Origin: Astropecten irregularis
Taxonomy: Eukaryota; Echinodermata; Asteroidea; Paxillosida; Astropectinidae
Reading direction: 5' to 3'
Assembly (NCBI GenBank): GCA_963971285.1
Contig: OZ020255.1
Location: 2,666,001 to 2,730,000 of the forward strand
DNA length: 64,000 nt
The notes beneath the pieces are model-generated. The model had not been told where the DNA came from. It saw only the letters and a program-made list of their open reading frames with translations, and did no database searches. Of the stretch, positions 10,876 through 23,100 are shown in pieces; within the stretch, counting starts at the first letter, position 1; the number at the start of each line of letters is the position of its first letter. A program made the translations under genes and the position numbers.

Positions 10876-11130
10876 TTTTCCTTATTATTACTATATTGTG
10901 TAATTATGACTGGTTATCACAATCTGGGGTTTCAGTGCTTCAGCCTGTCGCGGAGACTTGACAAATTTTGGCTTGAAATGTGGCCCTACATTGTTTTGAA
11001 CGTGGAGGGTTGCTTCATCAAAACCGGCTGCAAGTTGGTTTGGGAAAATTGACATTTTGGGGGTGTTTTTTTCTTGGGGCAATTAGCAAAAAATCTGATC
11101 GGTTACCTAACCAAAAATTGAAAAGAATCA
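10876..11130 (-). repeat. Dispersed repeat E, copy 2
   Basis: Reverse-complement match to 565-826. The similarity continues past the short open frame into 'gattcttttcaatttttggtta', so the homology is at DNA level and not restricted to a coding segment. Confidence 0.75.
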
Positions 11131-11344
11131 TGTAGATGAGGGTCCAAACTACGTTTTGCATTATTGTATCAAACACTGAGAGACTTCTGGGTGAGATATT
11201 TTGAACTTTGAAGTTGAGGGATATTACACTAAGGCCAAGGGGAGTTTATTTAGTGTGGTGCACCCATAAGGGTGCAGACCAGTAAAAAGGCCCTTTTTCT
11301 CTTAAAGCGTCTGAGGAGCCCTACGTGGGAAGTCTTGTAGACAA

Positions 11345-13095
11345 CATATGGGTGGAACCATGGGCGGAAATCCCGGGGGGGACAGGGGGAACACGTCCCC
11401 CCCATGATTTTGGAAGTGGGGGACATAATGTCGAATGTCCCCTCCATGTTTTAACCCTTTACCATGAGCAACGTTTTTGTCGACTGCGCACTGACGGCTT
11501 GCTCATTTCCATGGGCGAATTTTGTGAACTGTCGTGTTTGCCATGCGACTCAAATCGACGACGTGCAGTTGAGATGCCCCTGCATGGCCGGGCCGCATGC
11601 ATACACGTAACGTTTACTGCACTGCAATCGACTTTAACCGTATACAATTTGCATACGTATACATTTTTGTGTATACAAATCTGGTTACTATAGGCATCTC
11701 CCGTTCGAATCGATCCATGTAAAACCGTTTTTTCCATAGAGCACCATGCTCAAATCCATCAATTTTGCACTGACTCATGACGGATTTAATCTCGTTTGTC
11801 GTCGGAGTTTCCCGAAACTTCTTCAGTTTTTCTTCACATGATACTGCGGTTTTGAATGAGGTTGCTTTATTCAAACTATATTTCCGAAGAATTCTCCTAC
11901 ATCCATAACAAAACACAAGGTGCCATATTTGGAAATATTAAGGTACATTTATATTTATTTTTTGTCATCTGTCATAACGTTTGTAATGAATGTAAAGTTC
12001 TCATGATTTTTATGTGGAATTACATAATTTGAGTACAATAGAGTACAGTATAGAAGTCTACCTAGGCCCGTAAAATACAGTGCCTTCAATTAAAAACTTC
12101 ACTGGTTCAAGCCAAGTATTGTTTTCAGCTGAAGCAAAACATTTGCATTTTCTTCATTCAAAATATGTTTCTCATTTTGAGGTTTACATTTTTTGCTTCA
12201 CCATAGGCATATTTCTAAATTCAAATCTGCGACCTCACAGGATCTTTTTAAGTTCGAAAATGTTTTGTGTCGTTGTTTTACTCATTTCTTGATAAAGTAC
12301 ACCATTTCAGACAGAACAATTGCTAAACTTTCGCAGAACTTTCGCTAAACAAGTCTGAGGAAAGTGGCCGGAAATTACCTTAGAATGCACCACAGAGCAT
12401 CTAAAATCAAAATTTTCACGGGGCCCTTAAGCGGGCCCCGGACCCCACGCCGTAGCTTTACTTGCCTTAAAAAATCATAGGTTTGCGAGCGACCAGAGTA
12501 TACTGGTCGGAACATCCAGTTATCATGCTCTTTTCAGACCAAAAACGTACTCACACAAGAGTGTCACATGGTGTTACCAAAAAGCCTATTATGTACTTCT
12601 ACCATGCAAGTCTGATTAAAATCTTTTAAACTTTCGCTAAAAAAAGTCTGAGGAAAGTGGCCATGAATTGCCTTAGAATGCACTACAGAGCATCTAGAAT
12701 CAAAATTTTCTCGGGCCCCTTAAGCGGGCCCCGGACCCCACGCCGTAACTTTATTTCTGTACACAAATTTTTAGGTTTGCCGGCAACTTAAGCACACTGG
12801 TAGGAACATCGAGTTAACCGGCTCCGTTCAGAGCCACGGTCAGCCAACCCATACTCACACCAGAGTGTCACACGGTGTTACCAAAAAACCTGTACTTCTA
12901 CCATGCATAGCCTCATATCTAAGTTTAATTTTTCAAAGTTGGAGAACACTCTTGATCGGCACACCTACCACACATGCAAGCGTATGCTAGGCCATAGGCA
13001 TGGCACTGTATACTGAAAGTTACTATCTTATGAAGTGTAAATTGATGTCCCCCCCCCCCATGATCGAGGAGCGATTTCCGCCCATGGGTGGAACC
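11345..13095. repeat. Composite repeat with inverted 'GGGTGGAACCATGGGCGGAAAT' ends
   Basis: The left end (about 11349, gtggaaccatgggcggaaat, then C/G-rich gacagggggaacacgtcccc) recurs inverted at 13066-13092 (atttccgcccatgggtggaac). Each end carries a C/G homopolymer-rich patch next to it. Inside are the 290-bp direct repeats and no convincing gene. It is probably a large non-autonomous transposon or a nested pair of repeats. Confidence 0.55.
12339..12906 (+). repeat. Two-copy direct tandem repeat, unit about 290 bp
   Basis: Unit 1 starts at about 12339 and unit 2 at about 12629. Both contain 'gtctgaggaaagtggcc', 'cttaagcgggccccggacc' and 'tgtacttctaccatgca' in the same order. The units differ by scattered substitutions, so the duplication is not recent. 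The palindromic 'gggcccnnttaagcgggcccc' core is kept in both. Confidence 0.85.
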
Positions 13096-13230
13096 CGGTT
13101 ACAGAGTTTGGACTTTCACCTTTGAGCCGCTTGGATGAAATCAGACTCTATTTTTGCCTTGGAGTGGAGTGGTACTATTTTTGGTCTGGCACCGGTCAAT
13201 TCGGCCATTTTAGGGGTATTTTTCTTTGAA
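13096..13230 (-). repeat. Dispersed repeat F, copy 2
   Basis: Reverse-complement match to 4260-4385 (ctttcacctttgag, ttggatgaaatcag, tctggcaccggtcaat). Confidence 0.65.
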
Positions 13231-13449
13231 TTTACTTTTCGGCAAAAAGTCATCAGTTTACCTATACAAAATTGAAAATAACATAAAAATTAAAATTTTC
13301 ACCTTTATTTTGCCGTATTGGTCGATTGCCTCAGAAACTTCTGAGTATTTTAAATTATTTTTTTAATTGGCCATTTTGGGAGTTTATTAGAATGTATCTT
13401 TATGGTAAGTGTATAGAATCCCCTTTTCCGAAATAAAGGGACTCTAAAT

Positions 13450-13572
13450 AAGGCCGTGTCCGAAACGGGCTTCCAGAGCTACGGCTAGGTCTATTGTCTA
13501 GGTGTCTGTGCGTATTTCCAATGGAGTGAAGTCCTTAACCTAGCTCTAGACAACAGATTCGGATGCAGCCTT
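13450..13572. mobile_element. Short MITE, AAGGCYGYRTCCGAA ends
   Basis: AAGGCCGTGTCCGAA at the left faces TTCGGATGCAGCCTT at the right. The inner parts also pair (gctaggtctattgtctagg with cctagctctagacaac). The 123-bp element lies about 490 bp upstream of the WDR12 start codon. Confidence 0.7.
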
Positions 13573-14061
13573 GGTGTCTGTAAAGTGTAATGGCGCCCTC
13601 TTGTGACTAAATGCATGTGTACACCAGAGGTCACAACAAGGTCATGAGGTTACACGTGCGTGCATGTACACATGTGCAACGCAACGAAATGTTGAAACTG
13701 GTCAATTCAATCGTGGCATAATTTAATATGCAGCCGATCTAAACAGTTAGATTCCGATAATGTAATAATATTAAGGTATTAAAACATTATCTAACGTTGC
13801 AAGTCTGTGAAACACCGGGTCTGCCGTTTAGCCTGCAGCCAGTCGCAGTTCCAGTGTCACCAATATCAGATAGTGAGTCGCAGCTGAGTTTCATTTGACT
13901 GAGTGATAAGACTGATACATTGTCTGATCTGATCTATCGTGTCATTTGATTTGTGTCAGTTTCATCCGTAGGCCTTCTAAGAGTAAGACTTAAGTACTGA
14001 CTACTGTAAGGGAGACTGAAGTCGAAAACCAGGACTAGCCTAACTTGATATTACCATCATC
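13573..14061 (+). promoter_or_regulatory. WDR12 upstream region and 5' UTR
   Basis: This stretch immediately precedes the WDR12 ATG. No TATA box at a convincing distance was seen and the transcription start cannot be placed. It is comparatively free of recognisable repeats. Confidence 0.4.
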
Positions 14062-14132
14062 ATGGCAACGGATGTCGAGATTGCAGGCTTTGGCGCCCAT
14101 CTTCAAGCCAGCTTTATCACCAAACAAAAAAA
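14062..14132 (+). CDS. WDR12: WDR12 exon 1
   Basis: Start codon and beginning of the NLE domain ([18 protein letters not shown]). The GTAAGT donor at 14133 splits a lysine codon after two bases. Confidence 0.92.
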
Positions 14133-17100
14133 GTAAGTTTACAATTGGTGCGCACCCTCTTGTCATCACATTTCACACAGTTTACACAAATGTTCCTTAG
14201 TGTCTCATCTTCACAATGATATATTATTCGAATGATTTCAATCTTGTATTCATCTATTTTTCGGTCATTCTTACCTTTACATGTAATTTTCGCACTGGTG
14301 CTACACGACCGGCGCCATTTTGAATTTTGCAAAATACATGAACTAGGCCTACGGGCCATTGAAGTGCAACAATCACGTTGAGATGGAGTGATTTTTAATC
14401 TGATTTGTGATGTTTTTGTTGGTTTGTGTTGTTATTTGGGGATATTTTCGGCGCAAGTGCCGTGAAGTACAATTTTTCCTACAGGTGCACAACACATTTA
14501 GCCCTTTGGGATTCTGTGGGGCGCTAGTAAAGACTGACCGTCAAGCCCAAAGTTAAAAAAGGGAGTTCAGCGCCCCAGTTACTTGGTATAAGTAAAAACA
14601 TCATTTGAAATGAAAACAACTTGAAAATTCTATCAGACTGTCAGAAGGTTTGCTTATTTGTAGTTTTGTATAATGTAATTTTTGAATGTAAAAGAAAAAA
14701 CAAACAATTGTAGTGCTCTTTATAATTGGTACAGGTTGCTATTGTAAATCTCTATCCTGACAGGTACCCATTTAATCCTAAGTGAAGAGGAACAAAATTA
14801 TCTCCAAGAATGCAAGCACCACTAGCCCATGACTGGATTCGAACCCACAATCTGTGGATTGACAACAAGACCTTGCGCCGATTTCACTTAAAGTTGTATT
14901 TTGTGATCATATGTAGGCCTATCACACGTGATATGAGATAAAGACTTTGCGATCGATTTTCTGTTGAGCGATAGATTTGGGCTCTACCGATGATTGCAAA
15001 GCGTTAGTGAAATATGCCCCTTGAGTACAACGCACCAGACCACTAGGCGACATCACTTCAATTGGTCAATATGGTCAATAAGTTATAAAACGAAGAATGA
15101 CAGAAACTTAAGTCTGCAGTCAGTAGTAGGCTGATCATTCTAAAGAACTCTAGACTAAATAGCACAGGGGTACACTAGTCAGCAGGAGGTTGTTGGTTCG
15201 AATCCCTTCATGATGTTTTCATGTGCACTCAAAAAGTGCAGTGTTCATATAGGTTGGTGAAGGGCAAGTCTAATTTGCATCTCCCCAATGAAAAATCATA
15301 ATTTTTTTATACAATGATAACTTTTTTGAAAAAAAAAGGAAAAAGAAAATACTATTTGATTTGTTCATCAGTTCAATGGTTCATGATGAATGTCTTTGCT
15401 AGAATAGAAGTACGGGTATTGAAGTAAAATCTTACTGTAACTTAACCAGAAATTGTTATGTGCACACTGGAAAAGCAAGACAAGATGTTTATAAACCTGG
15501 ACTACATGACTCAATTTCAGTTGCACTGCACATCATATAGATGAAAGTATGATTTGATTGAAGACGTCTTGTTGTCAAAGAAGAAATCATAATTTGTTTA
15601 GCCCGAATGCTGAAATGAGGTTCTCAATTGTTGCTTAAATATAATGAATTCTCTTCTTGCATTGATTTTTAGCAAATTGAAACCTTTCTTAATAATGCGG
15701 AGGTAAAAGGAAAGTTGACAATCTTGCAATCTGACGTGCTTGCCACTTTGTTTGATTTCCTCAGGTATTCAGTTGGTGATTCGCCATTCTCTGTACCAGC
15801 ATCAGTAGGAACTACACAGCTTAGTTCCCTCATTAATAAACTACTTAATGCAGGTAGGAATGCTCAGTAATACTCATTTCATTGGTTTTTCCTTGTCTTT
15901 ATTTCTAAAGAGAGCGTTTGTTCTAGTCATGTACTTTTCAAAATGGACAGCATGAATCTAGGTGTGAAAATGTCATCTTAACGGGTGTTGACATTTCCCA
16001 CAAAATTACATTTGAAGCATCCTCAACAGATATAAGCACTCAACACCTTTTTAGCAACATTGTCATCATGGGACTATACAAGTGCTGAACATGATTTGGT
16101 TCAGGCTGTATTCATAATTTTAGAATCATGTTATCATGGTAATTGAGCAATTGTAGCCCAATTTGTTGTGATGTCTCAAAATTGTCATTCAATATGAATT
16201 TAACAAGACCCATGTAGTATACAAATATCACATGGTTTGAGGGTGGACAGTTGATTCTAGCTCCCAAGGTTTTGGAAGTTGACAAACTATAGTTCTAGTT
16301 CTAGTTTGTTAACTTCCAACACAGAGAGAAGCTAGAATTGACTGTCCAACCGAAATAAACCATGTGATATTTGTTTTACTGTACCTCATAAATATTCACA
16401 ATTTCGTTGAGATCAAATGTTTGTGTTCTTGAGCCGCCATTAACTTCATTTAGGTCGAGGCTCATGCACGCGCACTGCAAACTATTCCGCAGTGAGATGT
16501 TACATGCGTAACAGTTCCTTCGGGGATTCCCCGGCCTACTCACTGGTTATCACTGATCAGTAAATATATCCACTGGCACGTCATGGTGAATTGACCAATT
16601 GGGATTCGGCTATAGGTCATGAATATTTATGAGGTATAGTAATAATAATTGTGTCATCAAAAACAGATGTTTACCTAGCGGAAGATTTTATGAATATTTA
16701 ATTTGTATTTATCCCTTCTTGACAGAAAATGAAGATACAGCAGCTATAGACTTTGACTTTTTGATCAATGGGGAATTTCTACGTACGGCTCTTGGCAAAC
16801 ATCTTGAGGAAAACTCCATTTCAACGGAGACTCTAGTTGAGATAGAGTATTTGGAGAAACAGCCTGCGCCTGAACCAGCTGGTAGTATCATGCATGATGA
16901 TTGGGTTAGCTCAGTACAAGGAGCTAATCTCAGGTTAGTATTATGTTATCATGTTATCCCTGTGTTTTGGGCCATAGGTGGCAAGTGCGTTAGGCACTTG
17001 TCTCTCACCAATGTGGCCCGGGTTCGATCCCGGCTTGGGTCAGTTGTGCTTTGGTTCTTTCCTATGCTATTAGGGTTTTTCTCCGGGTTCTTCGGTTTGC

Positions 17101-20100
17101 CTCCCTCCAGAAAAATCAAACACTTTTGATCTCAGGCTGTGCTCCGTGATCATGTATGGGTTGATGTGGCTGGCAGCCAAGGGCGCCCATGAAAGCCTGC
17201 TACTCGATCACGTTGAAGTCGCATCCTTTGCAATTCAGCACCCCAGCTTAGAGTAAGGATGATTAGCCTCCCAAATTATTAGTATTATTATTTAAATGCT
17301 GCTTTATGTTAGCATGTTATTAGATTTACAAATTTGTGAGTGCAAGATATAATTTGATGTTTGTTTAAAAACTGTGTCCCTTTTTCAAACTTCACCCAAA
17401 CTGTAAGCAGGACCTTCTGTGCCATTTTGTACATCCATTTTAACATAACAGATGTTAAAGGTATAATACAATACATGATTGGTAAGGTTCACTGAACAGC
17501 ACTCACACTTTGTCTGATCCAACATGTACATGATAACCCACAGTCTGTACAAATCTGAGCTCAATCGGACATCACAAGAAAATAGCGAAAACTGACTCAA
17601 TTGTTCGTATAAAACATAAAGAATGGTTTTGATCTTAGCCCCGAGATCAAAACTTTTTGCAGTCTTTGTTTTACTAATTTCCTGATAAATACACCATTTC
17701 CGGCGGAAATATTTTAACGGTATGTTTCTACCAGCACCATCTTCATACCCTGAAAGTATTAGGTAAATCTGTGAACATTTCTGTTGGGGTATGCTACCAA
17801 TCCTGTACTGTACTTTCAACAGGTGGCATTTTGGCTACAGTCTGACAGTTAATGAATGCTCTATTTTGAACAAGAAAACAGAACTTCAACATTAACAGAA
17901 ATCTTTTGGCTGTAATTTTCAAATCTTGTGACATCAAAAATGCTTTTTTGTTGCCCCTCCTAGCTTTGGTGCATGACTTGGCATTACAAAATGGGAGAAT
18001 GGATTCCCCTTAACTTTTTTTTTTCACTGGCCATCCGGACCAGTAATGTAGACTTTTCACTATATAGCCCGCCGGCATTTTCAGTGGTCCACTCCACACC
18101 CCAACCCTATAAGGTAATTTTTCCTTTCTCTTACAGGTATCCAAGGTAAATTGTGTGCGTAGTTCAAATAAAGAAGAGTGACAGGTGGAAGTTTGAAGCT
18201 TAAGTAATTTGTAAATCAACTGAAAGAATGTTTACAATGTTTGCCTCAAAAACATACATAGGATGCTGGTCTGAAATTTGTTGATGAATGTTGATTCTGA
18301 AACACAGCACTGATTAAAAATCTTACATCATTTCCTCGTCGACCTCTTCACCACTCTCACTCCCAATATATTTAAATTTTACTATGGTCAGTAAAAGTAA
18401 GTAAACCTCAAAATGTAAACGTGGCGGCATGTTTTTAAAGTTTGGTGCCGATGTGCAATGCGGTCTGCATTTTGCTTCACTTGACAGTCTGGTCACCCAG
18501 CTGACTGGTTTGACTAGTCCGCCAAGGTTTTTACTACAATTTGTCTAGCGGACCAGTGTTAAGGTCGAACCCTGAACTTGAAAGAGCTTTCCAGCTTGAC
18601 ACTGTAGAAGAACAATGGAATAATCAGACTGCCTGGTTTGTTATTTCAGAATTGTGACTGGTTCCTATGACAATGCGGTCAGAATATGGAGTCAAGATGG
18701 CGAGAATCTAGCTACCATGCAATATCACTCAGATCCTATTAAAGCAGTTGCATGGATCAAGACAGGTAAGATGCTTCATAATTTACACTCTGTGTATTAT
18801 CAGTAGTAGTCATCAGAATGTTTCTGTTTGATAAAGAGCTTAACCGCTTTTCACACCGGACCTACGTAAAGTTGCGTAGTGTTGCATATTGTGTAAGCCG
18901 AAATAAGGCTGTGTACTACGTACATGTAGATGTTCGATGGCGTATGGTTACGTACCCTGTGCAGAGAAACCGCATACCTACACTGTACCAGCATTATATA
19001 ATTGGCGTACATGCACGTAGGATTGCTTGTAACAGACATAGGTTAGTGTACTATTGCGTAGGCATGGCGTACAGTAGCGTAGTGTTGCGTAGACTTGCGT
19101 GAAGATTGCGTATATCCGGTGTTCAGTGCTCTACACAAAGAGCACACAAACAAATTAAACATGTTTAATGTTCATCTCGCGTACTCCTCAGCATATTGTT
19201 ACGTAAGCAAGCGTAGACTAGCGTAGGCCGCGTAGTCGCTACACAACTCTACGCAACTGTACATAAGGCCTGGTGTGAAAGGGGTTTTAGGCCAATGGCA
19301 GTCATATATGAGTCGAGTACCATAGGCAAGACGTCAATAGAAGATAACTACTGTACATGTAAGTGGCAAATCCGGGACCAACATTCTCATTTTAATGCAC
19401 TTTTTTTTTGGGGGGGGGGTATTACATTCCCTTAATAATCTGTAAAATGTTTACTATGAGCACATTTCATTTCTTTTCAGGCTTTGATTTACCTACAATT
19501 CTACCTGTAATTTTACTGAACAAATCTGTTGTCAATTGTGGATTGATTGCAGATGAGACTAAGAGCCTGTTAGTGAGTGCATCAATGGATCAGACATTAC
19601 TGATATGGGAATGGAATGATAAGACAATGAAGACTGAATGTTTACTTTCATGTCGTGGACATGCTGGTAGTGTAGAGACTGTTGCTGTGGATACGTCACA
19701 AACAAAGGTAATTCATTCAATTCAATTTCATGACAAATAAATCAGCAAAAAAACACTAAATGGTTTACTACTAAATGACACAAGCTTACCATGACAGGTC
19801 TGAATCAGGTTTATTCCTTCACTTAGTTCCATTTTGTCTGTCTAGAATTTTTGCTATTAACTGATTAAAGGGTCTCTGCAATAGGAATATTATGGCTTGA
19901 ACATGTGCCAAAAAGCAACTGTTTTATGGGGCCTGTGATTTTACCCACTTCCTCACACTGTTTAACAACAGGTTTTTTGGTTCGTATGCTAATTAGATTT
20001 CCATATTCATGAGCAAAACTGTGATGTCATCTGGGGAACTGAGAGCAGTAACCCAATTGATTTGTGCACGAAAAGTTGCAGTTGTTTTATAGGTTTTTTG

Positions 20101-23100
20101 ACAGACCTTTTCCTCCTCAATGGTTTTATTTTGCCAAATATGTTCCTTTCACTCAACTGGTGGTGTAATTTGTTTACCAAACCATTTCTGTAGGTCAAGT
20201 TTGCCTCTTCATTTCTCATGTTTTTTCATTATATTTTGGCTGTTGGTTCCCTACATGAGTATGCGTGAAAATCCGCCGTTTTACAAAGCCATTCAAAGGA
20301 AAACCAAATGCTGGTTTGAAACCAAAATAAGACTTGCCATTCATTATTTGTCAGTATATTCTCTGTATGAAGGCAATAAAATAACCTGACTGAAAAAAGC
20401 ACTGCAGCCGCCCTTTAAACTCCAGTCACTCTGAAAGCAGTATTAACACATCAAACTGCTTGGTCACCCACACTCATTCAAGACATTCTACCTTCTTTCA
20501 ATAGAGACAATTTGACTCAAGTCGCCTTTTGAATAAAAAAGGATTTCCTGAGGATCATAACAGCAAAGGGAACCGAAACACTTATTCCAGTATGTGCATA
20601 GTTGACTAGAGCAGGCTAGTCCAAACGTTGAGACCTAACCAGAAGTGATGTGAAATACAAAGTATGAAAGTACAAACGAATATTACATGGTGTTTCCACA
20701 AACCGTATTATTTTCACAAATACATGAAGGAACATACAGTTTGTCAATGTACAGTTCTTTATAGTTTCAAAATCTTTAGCAGTATAACTTACATGTCATG
20801 CATGTATGTGTTATGAGCTAAGAAGTATAAGTCAGTTATACATGTATATTTTCACTCTCAAAGTGTACTCTGTAATGCATTTCAGGTAGGAAATAACTTT
20901 TATTGATAGGAAGGATAGTAAACCCTACAATAGTAACATTTACAAAATGTGTATATTTTAAGTTTTAAACAAGGGACACGAGGGGCCGATTCCACTAACA
21001 CTTAGTTTGCGATCATCGCTAAAGCCCAAATCCATCACTAAATGAAGAATTGATCGCTTCTTTGTGTAGCACTTTTCCGTGTAGCGATGGATTTGGGCTT
21101 AAGCGATCGAAAAGACCCCTGGGGCCGATTTCACCAAACTCATCGTAACTTACTACATGTACCAATCGTAGGAATTATGGAGCATATTGCAGCCCCATGT
21201 TGAAGTCCTAGGATACGATGGGTTATCCTTCGTATCTCAAGTTACGATCGATCGTACATGTAGGGCTTTGTGAAATCAACCCCAGGCCCCAACTTAGTGA
21301 AAAGGCAGAAGAAACATGATCATTGGTGTGAGCTTTGACTGATGAATTAACCTACGTTTCTTTGCCTTTGTGTCTTTTTCAGATGGCCAGTGGTTCTGTG
21401 GATTCTATGTTAAAAGTTTGGTCTGCAGGTTTGTACTACGTACATGTAGTTAACATGGAACTATTTCATATATCTATCATCAAAAAACCACTAGTGAACA
21501 AAGAAAAATTGACTGGAGCTTCCAGACGCTCTACCAACTACTAGAGGCACCACTACCCTCTGGATGGCTCAGTTGGTAGAGCGCCTGTGCGGTATTCAGG
21601 AAGTCGCCGGTTCGAATCCCGCTTCAGTCAATTTTTCTTTGTTTACTTTTCAATGATTGTAAACCCTGTACGTTGACTGCATAGTAATATTGCATTCAAG
21701 GTACACATGTACAGTCGAACCTCATTAATACGAGCTCTCTTAAGACGAGATCTCGGTTAAGACGAGCATATAACGCCGGTCCCGACCGAGTTGTGCACGT
21801 TTCTATGGGGAAATATTTGCTTAATACGAGCACTGATAATACGAAAAACCTTTTAATACGAGCGTTTTTGGCTGACCCAGTTGCGTGAAAGTCATTGTAA
21901 ACAACCCATTTAATACGAGGATTTTTTAATCTGGCTTCTTTTGGAATCGATTTTTGGATATTTTTGTACAGATTAATAAAAATCCCACCACCATCAAGTC
22001 GTCGTTGTTTCATGTTGCCGAAAGCTAAATTCACCGCAGCGCTAATGCCCACTAATCCCCTCCTGCGGTTTTACCAGAGGCTTGCCCAGTGGAAAGTGTA
22101 AACAAAAAACAGACAATGTACAGCGCTGTCACGAAAGTCAAAACCCGACCGAGGAAAACGGCGAGGTCTTTCATTTTGTCGATTCGTTTTCGTAAGGAGA
22201 AAAACTTCTTCTTTTTTTTCTTTCAAAAATCAAACCAAAGTCCACGCTAATTTCCTGACAATTTTACCTTGCTGATGACTTGTAAAAAGGATTTTGGTCA
22301 CAACAAATTCTTCAAAGTGTAGCCAACATGTATCCGAACAAAATAATATTCCATGAACGCACCGATACGATCTGACTGCGGCCCGACCAATCGGCCGATG
22401 TTACAGCTACACGTGGTCACCATGCACGTGATTGGATATGTGGCTAAACTGCAGCATGGGTTTCGTTCATGCAATGCTTCCACTGATTGGTCACCGTTAC
22501 GACATAGCGCAAATTCTGTGATTGGCTACATAGAGGGGAGAGAAAAAAAGACAGATGTTGGGCTGCTAAAAAAAACCGACATCTTAAAAAAATAATCCGT
22601 GTCAAAAAAAAAATCACCACGAACGCACTTATTAATTTAAGTTAAAAAAGGCGCCCTCTCGTGTCCCTCTCTTGTCATATAGATAGAGAAAATTTTATTT
22701 CCTAATTGATTTCCATCATTGCTAGGAAAATTACCAGTGTATTCAGAATAGCATATATACTGTATGTTCAATATATATATACATATAGACGCCAACATTC
22801 CCTCCACAGCCAGATCTTGCTGAAAGCAGAACATGGCCCGATTCCCCGAGGTGAATTGGGGAGTCAGCGACATTGCAGAGGAGTTCAGACTTTTCCGTCA
22901 GCGCATGGAACTCACTCTCTTGGACCAGGACATCACAGACCCTGCGAAATGTGCTATCAAAATAAAGATAGCAGTGGGAAAAGAAGGGTTGAAAAAGATC
23001 AACTCATCCAGCCTGTCCGCAGAAGAGCAACGTGACCCAGCACGACTATGGGAGCTGTTCGAGAAACAACTAAACATCAAAGTCAACTTCCGGATACACC

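Noticed and set aside
18844..19284. Coding exon of 94 codons on the plus strand
   Set aside because: The open frame lies entirely inside a TIR-bounded MITE and is driven by GCGTAG repeats.
19481..19552. Extra 24 codons at the start of WDR12 exon 5
   Set aside because: In phase with a good acceptor, but the residues have no counterpart in the WD40 repeat of WDR12; kept only as an alternative.
21557..21630. Functional tRNA gene
   Set aside because: Boxes A and B are fine, but no acceptor stem or anticodon arm closes properly, and the same unit with the same tail recurs at 32120, so it is a SINE.
21696..22052. 118-codon minus-strand ORF
   Set aside because: It overlaps the pogo-like terminus and its ACGAG repeats; the reading comes from repeated subterminal motifs.
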